A stretch of 64,000 nt of DNA from Aldehydirespirator sp965205155 (GCA_965205155.1 OZ242033.1:3658001-3722000); one strand, 5' to 3'; positions 32,701 to 41,074 are shown, counted from the first letter of the stretch. Numbers and translations: made by a program. Notes: generated by a model from the letters alone, not told the origin.

Positions 32701-33773
32701 TGCTTGCTATACCGCTCGACGAATATACCAGCAACGGCCAGCGGGGACAGCCCGAACCGGGACGGATCGCGGTGGTGACGGGAGCGGCCGGCTTCATCGG
32801 CTCCCATCTCGTCGACCTGCTCCTCGATCGGGGGCACACGGTGATCGGGTTGGACTCCCTCGACCCTGCCTACAGCCCGGACCAGAAGCGGGCCAACCTC
32901 GCGGCGGCCGAGCAGCACCCCGCGTTCCGGCTGGTGGTCGACGACCTCCGGCGCACCGACCTCGCCGGCCTGTTCGAAGGGGCCGCCACGGTGTACCACC
33001 TCGCGGCCCGGGCCGGCGTTCAGGACTCGTGGCGACAGGGCGTCACCGACACCTGGGAAGTCAACGTGGCCGGGACGCAGGCGGTTCTCGAGGCCGCGCT
33101 GGCGGCGGGGGCCGGAAGGGTGGTCCTGGCATCGAGCTCATCCGTCTACGGAGAGACCGCGGCGCCCGGCGGACCGCGGATAGTGAACCCGATCAGCCCC
33201 TACGGCGCCTCCAAGGCCGCGTGCGAGCACCTGGCCGGCGTCTACTGCCACCGGGGCCTCCAAGTCGTCACCCTGCGGTACTTCACCGTCTTCGGTCCCC
33301 GGCAACGCCCCGACATGGCCATGCACCGCATGTTCGAGGCGACCCGGCCGGAGGGCCCCGTCTTCTCCCGCCGGGGCTCCGGAAAGCAGACACGTGAGTT
33401 CACTTTCGTACGCGATGTGGCCGAGGCGACCGCGGCGGCGGCAACCGTGCCCTCGGCCGCCGGAATGACCTTCGACATCGGCGGCGGCGTCCGCCCCTCG
33501 CTCAACGACGCGATCGCCGCAGTGGGAGCGGTGGCCGGCACCGCCGTGCGGGTTCGGACCGTGCCGCGGCCGGCCGGCGATCCCCAGGCGACGGCCGCCG
33601 ACACCGGTCCGGCACGTCAGTTGCTGGGCTGGGGGCCCGTCACCCCGCTGCGCCGGGGTCTGGCCGAGCAGGCGGCGTGGCATCGGCGGCGGTGGGCTTC
33701 CGGCTCCGACCGGGCACCGCAGCCGCCGATCCTGCAGCCCGGCCGGCCGCGGCCGGTGTCGGCCGCGATCTGA
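32700..33773 (+). CDS. NAD-dependent sugar epimerase/dehydratase (GalE/SDR-extended type)
   Basis: A 357-residue extended SDR enzyme acting on nucleotide sugars. The NAD motif is VVTGAAGFIGSHLVDLLLDR (about residues 25-44). The catalytic Ser region is VVLASSSSVYGET, the Tyr-Lys pair is PYGASKAACEHL (YxxxK, about 167-178), and TLRYFTVFGPRQRPDMA is typical of UDP-sugar 4-epimerases. ATG 32700 lies at the edge of the iron box; if the predicted -10 at 32708 is used, translation would instead start downstream, for example at a GTG near 32771. The last 45 codons overlap the 3' end of the convergent membrane protein gene by 134 bases. Confidence 0.8.
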   Translation: MLAIPLDEYTSNGQRGQPEPGRIAVVTGAAGFIGSHLVDLLLDRGHTVIGLDSLDPAYSPDQKRANLAAAEQHPAFRLVVDDLRRTDLAGLFEGAATVYHLAARAGVQDSWRQGVTDTWEVNVAGTQAVLEAALAAGAGRVVLASSSSVYGETAAPGGPRIVNPISPYGASKAACEHLAGVYCHRGLQVVTLRYFTVFGPRQRPDMAMHRMFEATRPEGPVFSRRGSGKQTREFTFVRDVAEATAAAATVPSAAGMTFDIGGGVRPSLNDAIAAVGAVAGTAVRVRTVPRPAGDPQATAADTGPARQLLGWGPVTPLRRGLAEQAAWHRRRWASGSDRAPQPPILQPGRPRPVSAAI

Positions 33774-35151
33774 GCCATCCCCACACACCCGTCGCGATCA
33801 CCGCGGCCGTCCAGGCAGCGGTCAGCGCCACCGCTCCCCCTTCGAAGTGGCGATGGTCGGGCAGCAGTGCCGACCAGGCCTGGTAGACGGGATTGGCGGT
33901 TTCTTCGAAGTCCACGATGAGGGTGCGCCGACCGGTGGACGCCTCGACGACCAGCCACACCCAGTTGAAGATCCCGACCAGGCAGCCGCCCAGCGCCAGC
34001 CACCGCAACCCGCCCAGCCGGTCCGCAAGCATCGCCACCGCCACCACAGCCACGGGAAGCACCACCACCACCTGCCGGCCGGGCCACCACCAGCCGTGCA
34101 TGGTCAGCGCGACCCAGGTCGCCACCGCATACCCGGCCGCGAGCACGGCGAGCAGGATGGCCCAACCCGGCGGGCGCCGGCGGGCGAGCGCGGCGAGGGC
34201 CGGCACGGCCATCAGGTACGCGGGGGTCCACGCGGCCAGCCCGAACCCCCGGTCCACCAGCAGGCCGATCAGGCGCCGGCTCCGTCCCAGGTAGTCGGGA
34301 TCACGGCCCAGCACCAGCAGCTCGCCGTCGATGAAGTGGTCGCCGCTCGCGTAGGCGGTCCAGCCGCCGTAGACGCTGCGGTGGAAGGCAAGGTAGACGG
34401 CACCGGCGAGGGCAAGGACGGCGAGGTCCAGGACGAGCTGCCGCCTGCGGTCGGGCCACGACCTGGCCACCAGCACGACCGCGATCACCGTGGCCACGGG
34501 CACGAACTTCACCGACAGCCACGGCAGGGCGACGACGCTGGCCAAGGCCAGGGCCCGCCCGGTGCGCCCCAGTGGTCCGGTGACCGCGGCCAGCCCGAGC
34601 GCCACGCAGAGCGCCGCCGGCATCTCGGGATAGACCTGCGTGGCGTAGCCCACCAGCGGCGGCGCCGCGAAGAAGGCGCCCACCACCAGGCCGCCCACAC
34701 CCACCCCGACACCGAACCGGCGGACCGCCAACCACAGCGTGGCCGCGGCCGCCGCGGCCGCCAACACGGCCAGCGCGGCCTTGGCCGCGATCCAACCACC
34801 CAGCCTCATGGGCAGTGCCAGCAGTGCGGGCAGCAGCGGATCGTGGGGACTGACGCGCCGGCCCGAGTCGTCGAGCTCGATCGTCTGGGGGTTCAGGTCG
34901 ATCTCGTGGTAGGGCTCGAAGCGCCGCTCGGCGAGTTCGTCGCTGATGTCGAGGTCGAAGTCCTGACCGATGCTGATGGCAGTGGTCAGGTACTGGGGCT
35001 CGTCCGACGTGACCCTGGCGCCGTAGGTCGCCCGGGCTCCGATGGCCGGCAACGCGATGGCGAAGGTCCAAACGGCCACCCCGGCCATGGCCAGCGCAAG
35101 CTTCGAAGGCTGTGCCCGCCTCAGAGGCCGAGCGGAGAGGGAGCGATTCAC
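33640..35151 (-). CDS. polytopic membrane protein, GT-C glycosyltransferase-like
   Basis: A 503-residue protein with about 10-12 hydrophobic helices. After the first helix comes a periplasmic loop with TSDEPQYLTTAISIGQDFDL; the Asp-Glu pair there resembles the catalytic loop of GT-C enzymes that use lipid-linked sugars. The C-terminal 45 residues are Pro/Ala/Arg-rich. Its first codons (MNRSLSARPLRRAQ) are translated from interspersed element copy C; ATG 35085 is a possible later start without a clear ribosome site. Its 3' end overlaps the convergent epimerase gene by 134 bases. With that gene and the flippase-GT2 fusion it suggests envelope glycan assembly. Confidence 0.65.
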   Translation of the reverse strand: MNRSLSARPLRRAQPSKLALAMAGVAVWTFAIALPAIGARATYGARVTSDEPQYLTTAISIGQDFDLDISDELAERRFEPYHEIDLNPQTIELDDSGRRVSPHDPLLPALLALPMRLGGWIAAKAALAVLAAAAAAATLWLAVRRFGVGVGVGGLVVGAFFAAPPLVGYATQVYPEMPAALCVALGLAAVTGPLGRTGRALALASVVALPWLSVKFVPVATVIAVVLVARSWPDRRRQLVLDLAVLALAGAVYLAFHRSVYGGWTAYASGDHFIDGELLVLGRDPDYLGRSRRLIGLLVDRGFGLAAWTPAYLMAVPALAALARRRPPGWAILLAVLAAGYAVATWVALTMHGWWWPGRQVVVVLPVAVVAVAMLADRLGGLRWLALGGCLVGIFNWVWLVVEASTGRRTLIVDFEETANPVYQAWSALLPDHRHFEGGAVALTAAWTAAVIATGVWGWLRSRPTPAAAGRAAGSAAAVPGRSRKPTAADATPPARPDPGAAG

Positions 35152-35221
35152 AAGGATCTCGCGATGCGCTGAGCGAGGCCGTGGCCCGAGCGGCCCGTGA
35201 GCGCAGCGAACAGGAGCGGGA
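35123..35221 (+). repeat. interspersed palindromic element, copy C
   Basis: A near-full copy in the opposite orientation to copies A and B. The left module AGAGGCCGAGCGGAGAGGGA encodes, on the minus strand, the first residues of the GT-C-like gene. The right module (GAGGCCGTGGCCCGAGCGG onward) fills the gap to the iron permease gene. Confidence 0.85.
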
Positions 35222-35245
35222 ATGACGCCCCGAGAGGCGGGAGCC

Positions 35246-36865
35246 TCACAGCAGGTGGTCGCGGCGGATCACCAGGAACCACGTCAAGACGAACGACAGG
35301 GCAACGAGGACCACAGCCATGATCCCGGCCTCGGCGATGAAGGCGTCCTCGAAGGAGCTGAAGATCCTGGTCGCCAGGGTCGAGAATCCCAGCGGCGACA
35401 CGAACAGGCTGATGGGAAGCTCCTTCATGACCGACAGCAGCACGAGGCCCGTCCCGGCCAGCAGTCCCGGTCCCATCATCGGCAGGTCCACCGCGACGAA
35501 CCGGCGCAGCCGCCCGGCTCCGAGGATCCGGGCCGAGTCATGGAGCCGGTCGGGAACGCTCCGGACCGCCACCAGCGTCACCCCCATGGCCAGCGATCCG
35601 AAACGGACCATGTAGGCGAAGATCAGCAGGGCCATGGTGTCGTTGAACAGGTCGAACGCCAGATCCGACCGCAGTGTCCAGAACCGCATCGACAGCGCGA
35701 TGAGGATGCCGGGCAGGGCGAACGTGCTGATGACCAGCGCGTGGGCGAAGGAGCCGGCCCGGGACCGGTACCGGCCGACGAGCAGGGCTATGGGCAGCAC
35801 CGCGGCGGTGGACACGACGGCCGCGACCACGCTGACGCCCAGAGTGTTCACGGTGGCGTCCAGCACCTTGGAGGAGTCGATGGTTAGGGGCCGTCCACCG
35901 GTCGCGGACCTCACCAGGCCCCACGCGGCCCAGTCCAGCAGCGCCACCAGCGGCGCGCCCACCGCGCCCGCGGCTGCGAGGGCGACGAAGCCCGCCGCGG
36001 GAATCCGCCAGCGACCGAGGCCATACATCATCGGGCGGTTGGATCGGCCGCCGACCGCGTCGGGCAGCCGGTGCGAGAATCGGCGTTCACCGACCACCAC
36101 CAGCGCAGCCAGCACCAGCAGGATCAGGCTCAGGGCCAGCGCCACCGGCGGGTTGGCGAGCTGGTTGGTGGCGATGGCTCTGGTGAGCGTGTCGTAGCGC
36201 ATGAGCTGCACTGCGCCGAAGTCGCTGAGGGTATAGAGGAACACCAGCAGCGTCCCGGCGCCCATGGCCGTGGCCGTCTGGGGCACGCAGATGCGCCCGA
36301 ACACCTTCAGTGCCGTATCTCCCAGCACTCTGGCGCTCTCCTCGAGGGTGCTCGGCAGCTGCCGCAGCCGAGCGGCTACCGGGAGGTACACGTACGGGTA
36401 GGTCATGAGCGTGAGGACCAGCCACGCTCCGCGGAAGCCCCGAAGCTCTGGAGTCCGGTCCACCCCGATACCGGCGAGCAGGTCGTTGGCCAGCCCGCCC
36501 GGGTTGAGGGTGTGGATGAACGCGGCCGCACCGACGAAGGTGGGAAACACCAGCGGCAGCGGTAGCAGTACCCGCCACAGCCGGATGAGCGGAAGGTCGG
36601 TGCGGGTGGTGAGCCAGGCCAGGCCGGTGCCCAGGACGAGAGCCGCGGCCGACACCGACACCGCGAGCTGCAGCGAGCGCCACAGCGGCCCGATGGTGCG
36701 GTCGCTGATGAGCAGGCCGGCCGGGTCGGCCCCGGCCGCGAAGTTCCGGTAGACGAGATAGATCCCGGGGAAGGCGAAGGCCCCTGCCAGAGCCAGACCG
36801 GCCACTCGCAGCAACGGGGGAGCCCCCGAGAGGCGCCGGGGGCGCGTCGTCGTGCCGGTAGTCAC
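35246..36865 (-). CDS. iron(III) ABC transporter permease with two fused membrane domains (FbpB type)
   Basis: A 539-residue inner-membrane protein with two copies of the binding-protein-dependent permease domain, as in FbpB/SfuB/HitB. The EAA-type loops are LEESARVLGDTALKVFGRI (about residues 175-193) and LHDSARILGAGRLRRFVAVD (about 430-450). About 12 helices are visible. The start is GTG 36865; the longer frame reaching 37369 runs into the binding-protein gene in another frame and is rejected. It follows the binding-protein gene by 44 bases. No ATPase gene is adjacent, so the ATPase must be encoded elsewhere. Confidence 0.87.
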   Translation of the reverse strand: MTTGTTTRPRRLSGAPPLLRVAGLALAGAFAFPGIYLVYRNFAAGADPAGLLISDRTIGPLWRSLQLAVSVSAAALVLGTGLAWLTTRTDLPLIRLWRVLLPLPLVFPTFVGAAAFIHTLNPGGLANDLLAGIGVDRTPELRGFRGAWLVLTLMTYPYVYLPVAARLRQLPSTLEESARVLGDTALKVFGRICVPQTATAMGAGTLLVFLYTLSDFGAVQLMRYDTLTRAIATNQLANPPVALALSLILLVLAALVVVGERRFSHRLPDAVGGRSNRPMMYGLGRWRIPAAGFVALAAAGAVGAPLVALLDWAAWGLVRSATGGRPLTIDSSKVLDATVNTLGVSVVAAVVSTAAVLPIALLVGRYRSRAGSFAHALVISTFALPGILIALSMRFWTLRSDLAFDLFNDTMALLIFAYMVRFGSLAMGVTLVAVRSVPDRLHDSARILGAGRLRRFVAVDLPMMGPGLLAGTGLVLLSVMKELPISLFVSPLGFSTLATRIFSSFEDAFIAEAGIMAVVLVALSFVLTWFLVIRRDHLL

Positions 36866-36909
36866 TGGTTGAGCATGCCGCAGCCTCAACCGCCAGCCAC
36901 CGCGCCCGG

Positions 36910-37977
36910 CTACTGGTTGAGGATGCCGCTCGACTCGACGATGGCGATGGTCTGCTCGAAGCCGCCCCCGAGGGCGTCGAAGTCGACGCTGCCGATCTCC
37001 AGCGCCTTCAGCGGCGGGAGGATGTCGGCCGGCTCGACCCCGGCCGCAAGCGGGTATTCGAAGGTCCGCTGACTGAAGTAGCGCTGCACCGGCTCCGACA
37101 GCAGGTAGGCGATCAATTCGTTGGCGGCCTGCCGGTTCCCGCTGCCCGCGGTGATGGTGGCGGCGGTGATGATGAGCAGCGAGCCGATGTCGTCGTCGGC
37201 CAGATCGTGGTTGGCGGCCCGGTGGCGGTTGCCGGCCGCCGCGGCCTCCTGGTACTGGTAGTAGTGGTTGACGAGGCCCATGTCGATCTCGCCCCGGCCG
37301 GCGGCCTCGACGATGGACCGGTTGTTGGGGTAGTAGCGGGCGTCGTTGGCCACCATGTCGTCGAGCCATTGCGCGGCCACGTCGTTGCCGTACTGGTCGC
37401 GGAACACGGTGAACCAGTCGATGAACGAGCCGTTAGTGGCCGGTATGGCGACCCGTCCCCGGTAGCGGTCGTCGGTGAGGTCGAACACGGACTCGGGGAG
37501 CTCGTGCGGCGGCACTGCGTCGAGGTTGTGGACCAGGACGCGCTTGCGGCCCGAGAAGCCGACCCATGTGCCCGATCTCGAGTGGCTCTCCGCGCCGACG
37601 AGGCCGAGCACGTCGTCGTCGATGGCGCCGAGGAGGTCCGCGCTCTCGAGGAATCCGACAGGACCGGGTGAGCGCGACAGGAAGACGTCGGCCGCAGTGC
37701 GGTCGCCCTCCTCGGCCAGCAGCAGGGCCAGGTCGGTGGAGCTGCCCCAGCGGACCGATACGTCGGTACCGGTCTCGCAGGCGAAGGCCTCGAGGGTGGG
37801 ACCGATCAGGTTCTCCGTCCGGCCCGAGTAGACCGTGACCTCCCGGCCGTTGGAGGAAGCGCACTGGCCTCCGTAGATGTCGGCCGCGGTGCCGTCCAGG
37901 TAGCGGACCTCGTCCTGTGCGCACGCCCCCGCAATGAGGGCCAAGGCCGCGGCCACGCTGAGGATTCGTCCTATCAT
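36910..37977 (-). CDS. iron(III) ABC transporter substrate-binding lipoprotein (FbpA/FutA type)
   Basis: A 355-residue periplasmic or surface iron-binding protein. The signal peptide ends in a lipobox, ALIAGAC (Cys at about residue 19). Then come VTVYSGRTENLIGP (typical opening of the fold), ADVFLSRSPGPVGFLE, GFSGRKRVLVHNLD, and GLVNHYYQYQEA (about residue 233-244), where the Tyr pair binds ferric iron. The ATG at 37977 lies downstream of an iron-box-like site, so expression under iron shortage is likely. It is the first gene of a two-gene minus-strand operon with the permease. Confidence 0.9.
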   Translation of the reverse strand: MIGRILSVAAALALIAGACAQDEVRYLDGTAADIYGGQCASSNGREVTVYSGRTENLIGPTLEAFACETGTDVSVRWGSSTDLALLLAEEGDRTAADVFLSRSPGPVGFLESADLLGAIDDDVLGLVGAESHSRSGTWVGFSGRKRVLVHNLDAVPPHELPESVFDLTDDRYRGRVAIPATNGSFIDWFTVFRDQYGNDVAAQWLDDMVANDARYYPNNRSIVEAAGRGEIDMGLVNHYYQYQEAAAAGNRHRAANHDLADDDIGSLLIITAATITAGSGNRQAANELIAYLLSEPVQRYFSQRTFEYPLAAGVEPADILPPLKALEIGSVDFDALGGGFEQTIAIVESSGILNQ

Positions 37978-38013
37978 GGCGCAGAACTATAGCCAGGGTT
38001 TGCGATAATCGTA

Positions 38014-38029
38014 AAGTCAGCCTAACTAA
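38014..38029. promoter_or_regulatory. IdeR/DtxR-like iron box between fbpA-like and flippase-GT2 genes
   Basis: AAGTCAGCCTAACTAA; read in the other direction it contains TTAGTTAGGCTGACTT, close to the TTAGG-x-TNACCTAA type of IdeR/DtxR sites but less symmetric than the two other sites. It lies between divergent starts at 37977 and 38034, so it could serve both. Confidence 0.5.
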
Positions 38030-38033
38030 TATC

Positions 38034-39656
38034 ATGAACCTCCTGTCCACACTCCGGGCGCGCCTGCCAGGCAGTGCCGTGGTGATGCTCGTCGTGGCGG
38101 TCACCGGCTTGGCCGCAGCCGCAGTCGTCTCCACCGTGGACGCCGATGCGCTGGGCCGGGCTGCCCGGACGGCTCAGAGCGAGCCCCTCCGGGTTCTGGC
38201 CGCGGTGGGGGCGTTCGGCTTCGCATTCGTGTTGCGGGCTGCGGCCTGGCGGCGGGTCCTGCCGGGACTCAGCTTCGGACACGCCCTCGGAGGGATCCAT
38301 CTGGCGCTGGGCGGCAACCACCTGCTCCCGCTCCGTCTCGGCGAGCCGATGCGGGTCGTGAGCGTGGTCCGTCGAGCCGGGGTGGGCTTCGAGGCCGCGA
38401 CGGCCTCCACGGTGGCATTGCGCTCCGCCGATCTCATGGCGGTGGTCGGGCTGGGGCTGGCGGCTGGACCGGCCGCGCTGGCGGACCTGGCCGGGTGGGG
38501 AGGATGGCTGGTCTTCGCAGCAGTGGTGGCCGCGGCCGCCGCGGCCTGGCTATGGCTGCACCGCCTGGCGGGCCGCCGCGACGACGTGCACCTGCCCGGC
38601 CCGGGTGCGCTCGGGCTGTCGGTGGTGGCCTGGCTGGCGGAGGCGGTGCTGGTGTGGCAGGCCGCCCACTGGGCCGGTCTGGAGATCAGCTACGTGCAGG
38701 CTCTCAGTGTGACGGCCGTGTCGGTTGCCGCCCAGGTGGCGGCCATCGCTCCCGGGGGCTTCGGGACCTACGAGGCTGCCGCGGTCGGCGCCTACGTCGC
38801 TCTGGGACACGACGCGGGCGACGCGCTGGTGGCCGCGCTGGCCGCCCATGCTCTCAAGACCGCTTACTCGCTGGCCGCGGGGGCTGTTGCCGTGTTCGTC
38901 CCCAGTCCCAGCCTGGCCGGCAGGCTCCGGCTGCTCCGCCCGGTGGCGCCGCCGCCCCGCGGGCCCGCCGCAGGCCAGGACAAGCCGATCGTGCTGTTCA
39001 TGCCGGCCCATAACGAGGAGGAGTCCGTCGAGGCCTGCGTGCGCCGGGCACCCGCTTCGGTGCTGGGCCGCCCCGTACAGGTGCTGGTGGTGGACGACGG
39101 CTCCACCGACGCAACCGCGGAGAGGGCCAGCGCAGCGGGTGCGGAAGTGATCAGCCTGCCGGGCAACCGGGGGCTGGGCGCGGCGGTACGGGTGGGCCTG
39201 GGCGCCGCGGTGGACCGCGGGGCGGCGGCGGTGGCGTTCTGCGACGCCGACGGCGAGTATCCGCCCGAGGAGTTAGAGGCGCTGGTCGCCCCGATACTCG
39301 CCGGCGAGGCCGACTATGTGGCCGGCAGCCGCTTCCTGGGCCGGATCCACCACATGAGGCCCCACCGCCGGCTCGGGAACATGGTCCTCACCCGGGCGCT
39401 GTCGATCGTCGCCCGCCGCCGGATCACCGACGGGCAGACCGGCTACCGCGCCTTCTCGGCGGGCGCGGCCGCCGACGCGGAGATCATTCACGACTACAAC
39501 TACGCCCAGGTGCTGACCCTCGACCTGCTGGCCAAGGGCTACCGGTACGCGGAGGTGCCGATCAGCTACCGGTTCCGCACGACGGGCCAGAGCTTCGTGA
39601 GGCTGGGCCGCTATCTGCGAAACGTCGTGCCCGCCGTCTACCGGGAGCTGAACTAG
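38034..39656 (+). CDS. flippase-like membrane domain fused to GT2 glycosyltransferase
   Basis: A 540-residue two-domain protein. Residues 1 to about 300 are a lysylphosphatidylglycerol-synthase-type (UPF0104/AglD) membrane domain with eight or so helices and the marker IAPGGFGTYEAAAVG. Residues about 315-540 are a dolichol-phosphate-mannosyltransferase-like GT2 domain with VLVVDDGSTDATAERA, FCDADGEYPPEELE (the acidic metal motif) and ITDGQTGYRAFS. It probably loads a sugar onto a polyprenyl phosphate and helps move it across the membrane. This order of domains in one chain is uncommon. The gene starts five bases after an iron-box-like site and faces the iron-binding-protein gene. Confidence 0.8.
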   Translation: MNLLSTLRARLPGSAVVMLVVAVTGLAAAAVVSTVDADALGRAARTAQSEPLRVLAAVGAFGFAFVLRAAAWRRVLPGLSFGHALGGIHLALGGNHLLPLRLGEPMRVVSVVRRAGVGFEAATASTVALRSADLMAVVGLGLAAGPAALADLAGWGGWLVFAAVVAAAAAAWLWLHRLAGRRDDVHLPGPGALGLSVVAWLAEAVLVWQAAHWAGLEISYVQALSVTAVSVAAQVAAIAPGGFGTYEAAAVGAYVALGHDAGDALVAALAAHALKTAYSLAAGAVAVFVPSPSLAGRLRLLRPVAPPPRGPAAGQDKPIVLFMPAHNEEESVEACVRRAPASVLGRPVQVLVVDDGSTDATAERASAAGAEVISLPGNRGLGAAVRVGLGAAVDRGAAAVAFCDADGEYPPEELEALVAPILAGEADYVAGSRFLGRIHHMRPHRRLGNMVLTRALSIVARRRITDGQTGYRAFSAGAAADAEIIHDYNYAQVLTLDLLAKGYRYAEVPISYRFRTTGQSFVRLGRYLRNVVPAVYRELN

Positions 39657-39667
39657 GCAGCGGCGAC

Positions 39668-39708
39668 TTGATTAGTGGGAGTTGGCGCGATATGTTAGGC
39701 TTACCTAT
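39668..39708 (+). promoter_or_regulatory. promoter overlapped by an IdeR/DtxR-like iron box
   Basis: TTGATT (39668) and TATGTT (39691) are 17 bases apart. TTAGGCTTACCTAT (39695-39708) overlaps the -10 end and the transcription start and is the best iron box of the three in this window. Repression by iron-loaded IdeR/DtxR is the straightforward reading. Confidence 0.7.
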
Positions 39709-39740
39709 TATAGTTGCTTAGGCAAATGAAAGGACCGGCC

Positions 39741-41021
39741 ATGCATCGCTTCTCGTCCCGCCTCATCGCGGTCGCCGCGCTCGCCCTGGCCGTCGTCGCC
39801 GCCTCATGCAGCGGCACCGACGACGGCGCCACCGTCCGCGAGATCAACGACGCCTCGGAGTCGGTCTCGGCCTCGGCATCCGGTACCGGATCGGCAAGCG
39901 GCAGCGCATCGGCCAGCGGCACGGGCTCGGCGTCGGCCACCGCGACCGGAACCGGGACAGGCAGCGCAACCGGCACGGGGACAGGCAGCGCAACCGGCAC
40001 GGGCTCGGCGTCGGCCACCGCGACCGGAACCGGGACAGGCAGCGCATCGGCGCCGGCATCGGGGGACGCTGCAAGCACGGGTGACGGCGGTTACGAGTAC
40101 GCGTCGAATGTCGACTCGCACCGGCTGCTGGTGGCCGACATCTGCGGCATCGGGGATCTGCTCGATGCCGGAGACTTCGCCGCGGTCGAGGACATCTACC
40201 GCAACGGCAAGAACTCGGTGAAGAGCGACGGCTCCATCCGCACCATCGGCGGTTTCGCGGCCGGCGAGGGCAAGCAGCACGGGCTCGACGCCTACTACGG
40301 CACCCCCACCCCTCTCGACGACTTCGTGACGGCCGCCCTGCAGGGAACGGGAATGTTCGAGGGCCAGAGCGACGGTGTGCGGTCCCAGGGAGCGGAGAAG
40401 GGCATCCAGAACCAGGTGATGGTCGCCTATGCGGTGCACGAGCTCTACGCCGCCCTGGCCAAGGCCGCCGACGGCAACTTCGATGTAGCCAGCGGCGCGG
40501 TGCACAACTGGGATGAGGGCTGGGCCTTCTTCCACGGCACCGAGCCGGGCTGCGCTCCCTACGCCACCGGCAACAAGCGAGCCGGAAACTTCGGCACCGT
40601 CGGCGCGGACGGCGAGACGGCGCAGGCCAACGAGGCGATCCTCGCCGCGATGATCGCCGGCCGCGACGCCCTGCTGGCCTCCGACGCGGCCGGCGCGGAA
40701 GCCGCAACCCAAGAGGTGGTGCGCGGCCTGGCGATCACCTACTCGCAGGCCGCCATCCGCTACGCCAGCCTCATCGAGGGCGACCTGGCCGACGGCAACG
40801 ACGCCAAGGCCAAGGAGCACCAGGCCGAGGGCCTGGCCTTCTGGCGGGTCATCGAGGCGTACATGGTCCCCGCGGGCGCCGACGCCGGGGCCATGGACGC
40901 GATCTTCAATCTGAACAATCCCCCGGGCGCCAACGGGTACGGCGTTGAGGTGCGCGCCGCACTCGAGCCCGCGTGGGACGCCCTGGGCATCGCTGCGAGC
41001 GACATCGGCTCTCTTCAATAG
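39741..41021 (+). CDS. FEA1/low-iron-inducible periplasmic-protein-like lipoprotein
   Basis: A 426-residue exported lipoprotein (lipobox VVAASC, Cys at about residue 23). A 75-residue Ser/Gly/Thr/Ala linker leads to a helical domain. That domain contains IQNQVMVAYAVHELYAAL, HNWDEGWAFFHGTEPGCAPY, NKRAGNFGTVGADGETAQAN and a later AIRYASLIEGDLADGN. To my knowledge this pattern fits the algal FEA1 (low-iron-inducible, iron assimilation) family and its bacterial relatives rather than EfeO/imelysin, as no H-x-x-E iron motif typical of EfeO is seen. ATG 39741 has AAAGGA seven bases upstream. The promoter carries a strong iron box, supporting an iron-capture role outside the membrane. Confidence 0.65.
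   Translation: MHRFSSRLIAVAALALAVVAASCSGTDDGATVREINDASESVSASASGTGSASGSASASGTGSASATATGTGTGSATGTGTGSATGTGSASATATGTGTGSASAPASGDAASTGDGGYEYASNVDSHRLLVADICGIGDLLDAGDFAAVEDIYRNGKNSVKSDGSIRTIGGFAAGEGKQHGLDAYYGTPTPLDDFVTAALQGTGMFEGQSDGVRSQGAEKGIQNQVMVAYAVHELYAALAKAADGNFDVASGAVHNWDEGWAFFHGTEPGCAPYATGNKRAGNFGTVGADGETAQANEAILAAMIAGRDALLASDAAGAEAATQEVVRGLAITYSQAAIRYASLIEGDLADGNDAKAKEHQAEGLAFWRVIEAYMVPAGADAGAMDAIFNLNNPPGANGYGVEVRAALEPAWDALGIAASDIGSLQ
39917..40046 (+). repeat. in-frame minisatellite in the lipoprotein linker
   Basis: A 52-base segment at 39917-39968 recurs at 39995-40046 (offset 78 bases, 26 codons), with a shorter 24-base unit (GTGTGSAT in protein) repeated between. All offsets are multiples of three. 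It encodes the flexible Ser/Gly/Thr linker of the FEA1-like protein. Confidence 0.85.
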
Positions 41022-41038
41022 TCGCGACCCCAGGGCGC

Positions 41039-41074
41039 GGCGTCCCGGCGGCTAATGCGCTCCGCCGGGACGCC
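41039..41074. terminator. hairpin terminator after the FEA1-like gene
   Basis: GGCGTCCCGGCGG pairs perfectly with CCGCCGGGACGCC (13 bases) around a 10-base loop, followed by ACTTCTCTC. It lies between the FEA1-like gene and the convergent enoyl-CoA hydratase gene, so it can serve both. Confidence 0.75.

Noticed and set aside
35246..37369. A 707-codon version of the iron permease
   Set aside because: The added 168 codons lie inside the iron-binding-protein gene in another frame and have no permease features. GTG 36865 is the sensible start.
39917..40046. A CRISPR array at the repeated region of the FEA1-like gene
   Set aside because: The repeats have no unique spacers, are codon-multiples and encode a Ser/Gly/Thr linker. 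No cas genes are present.
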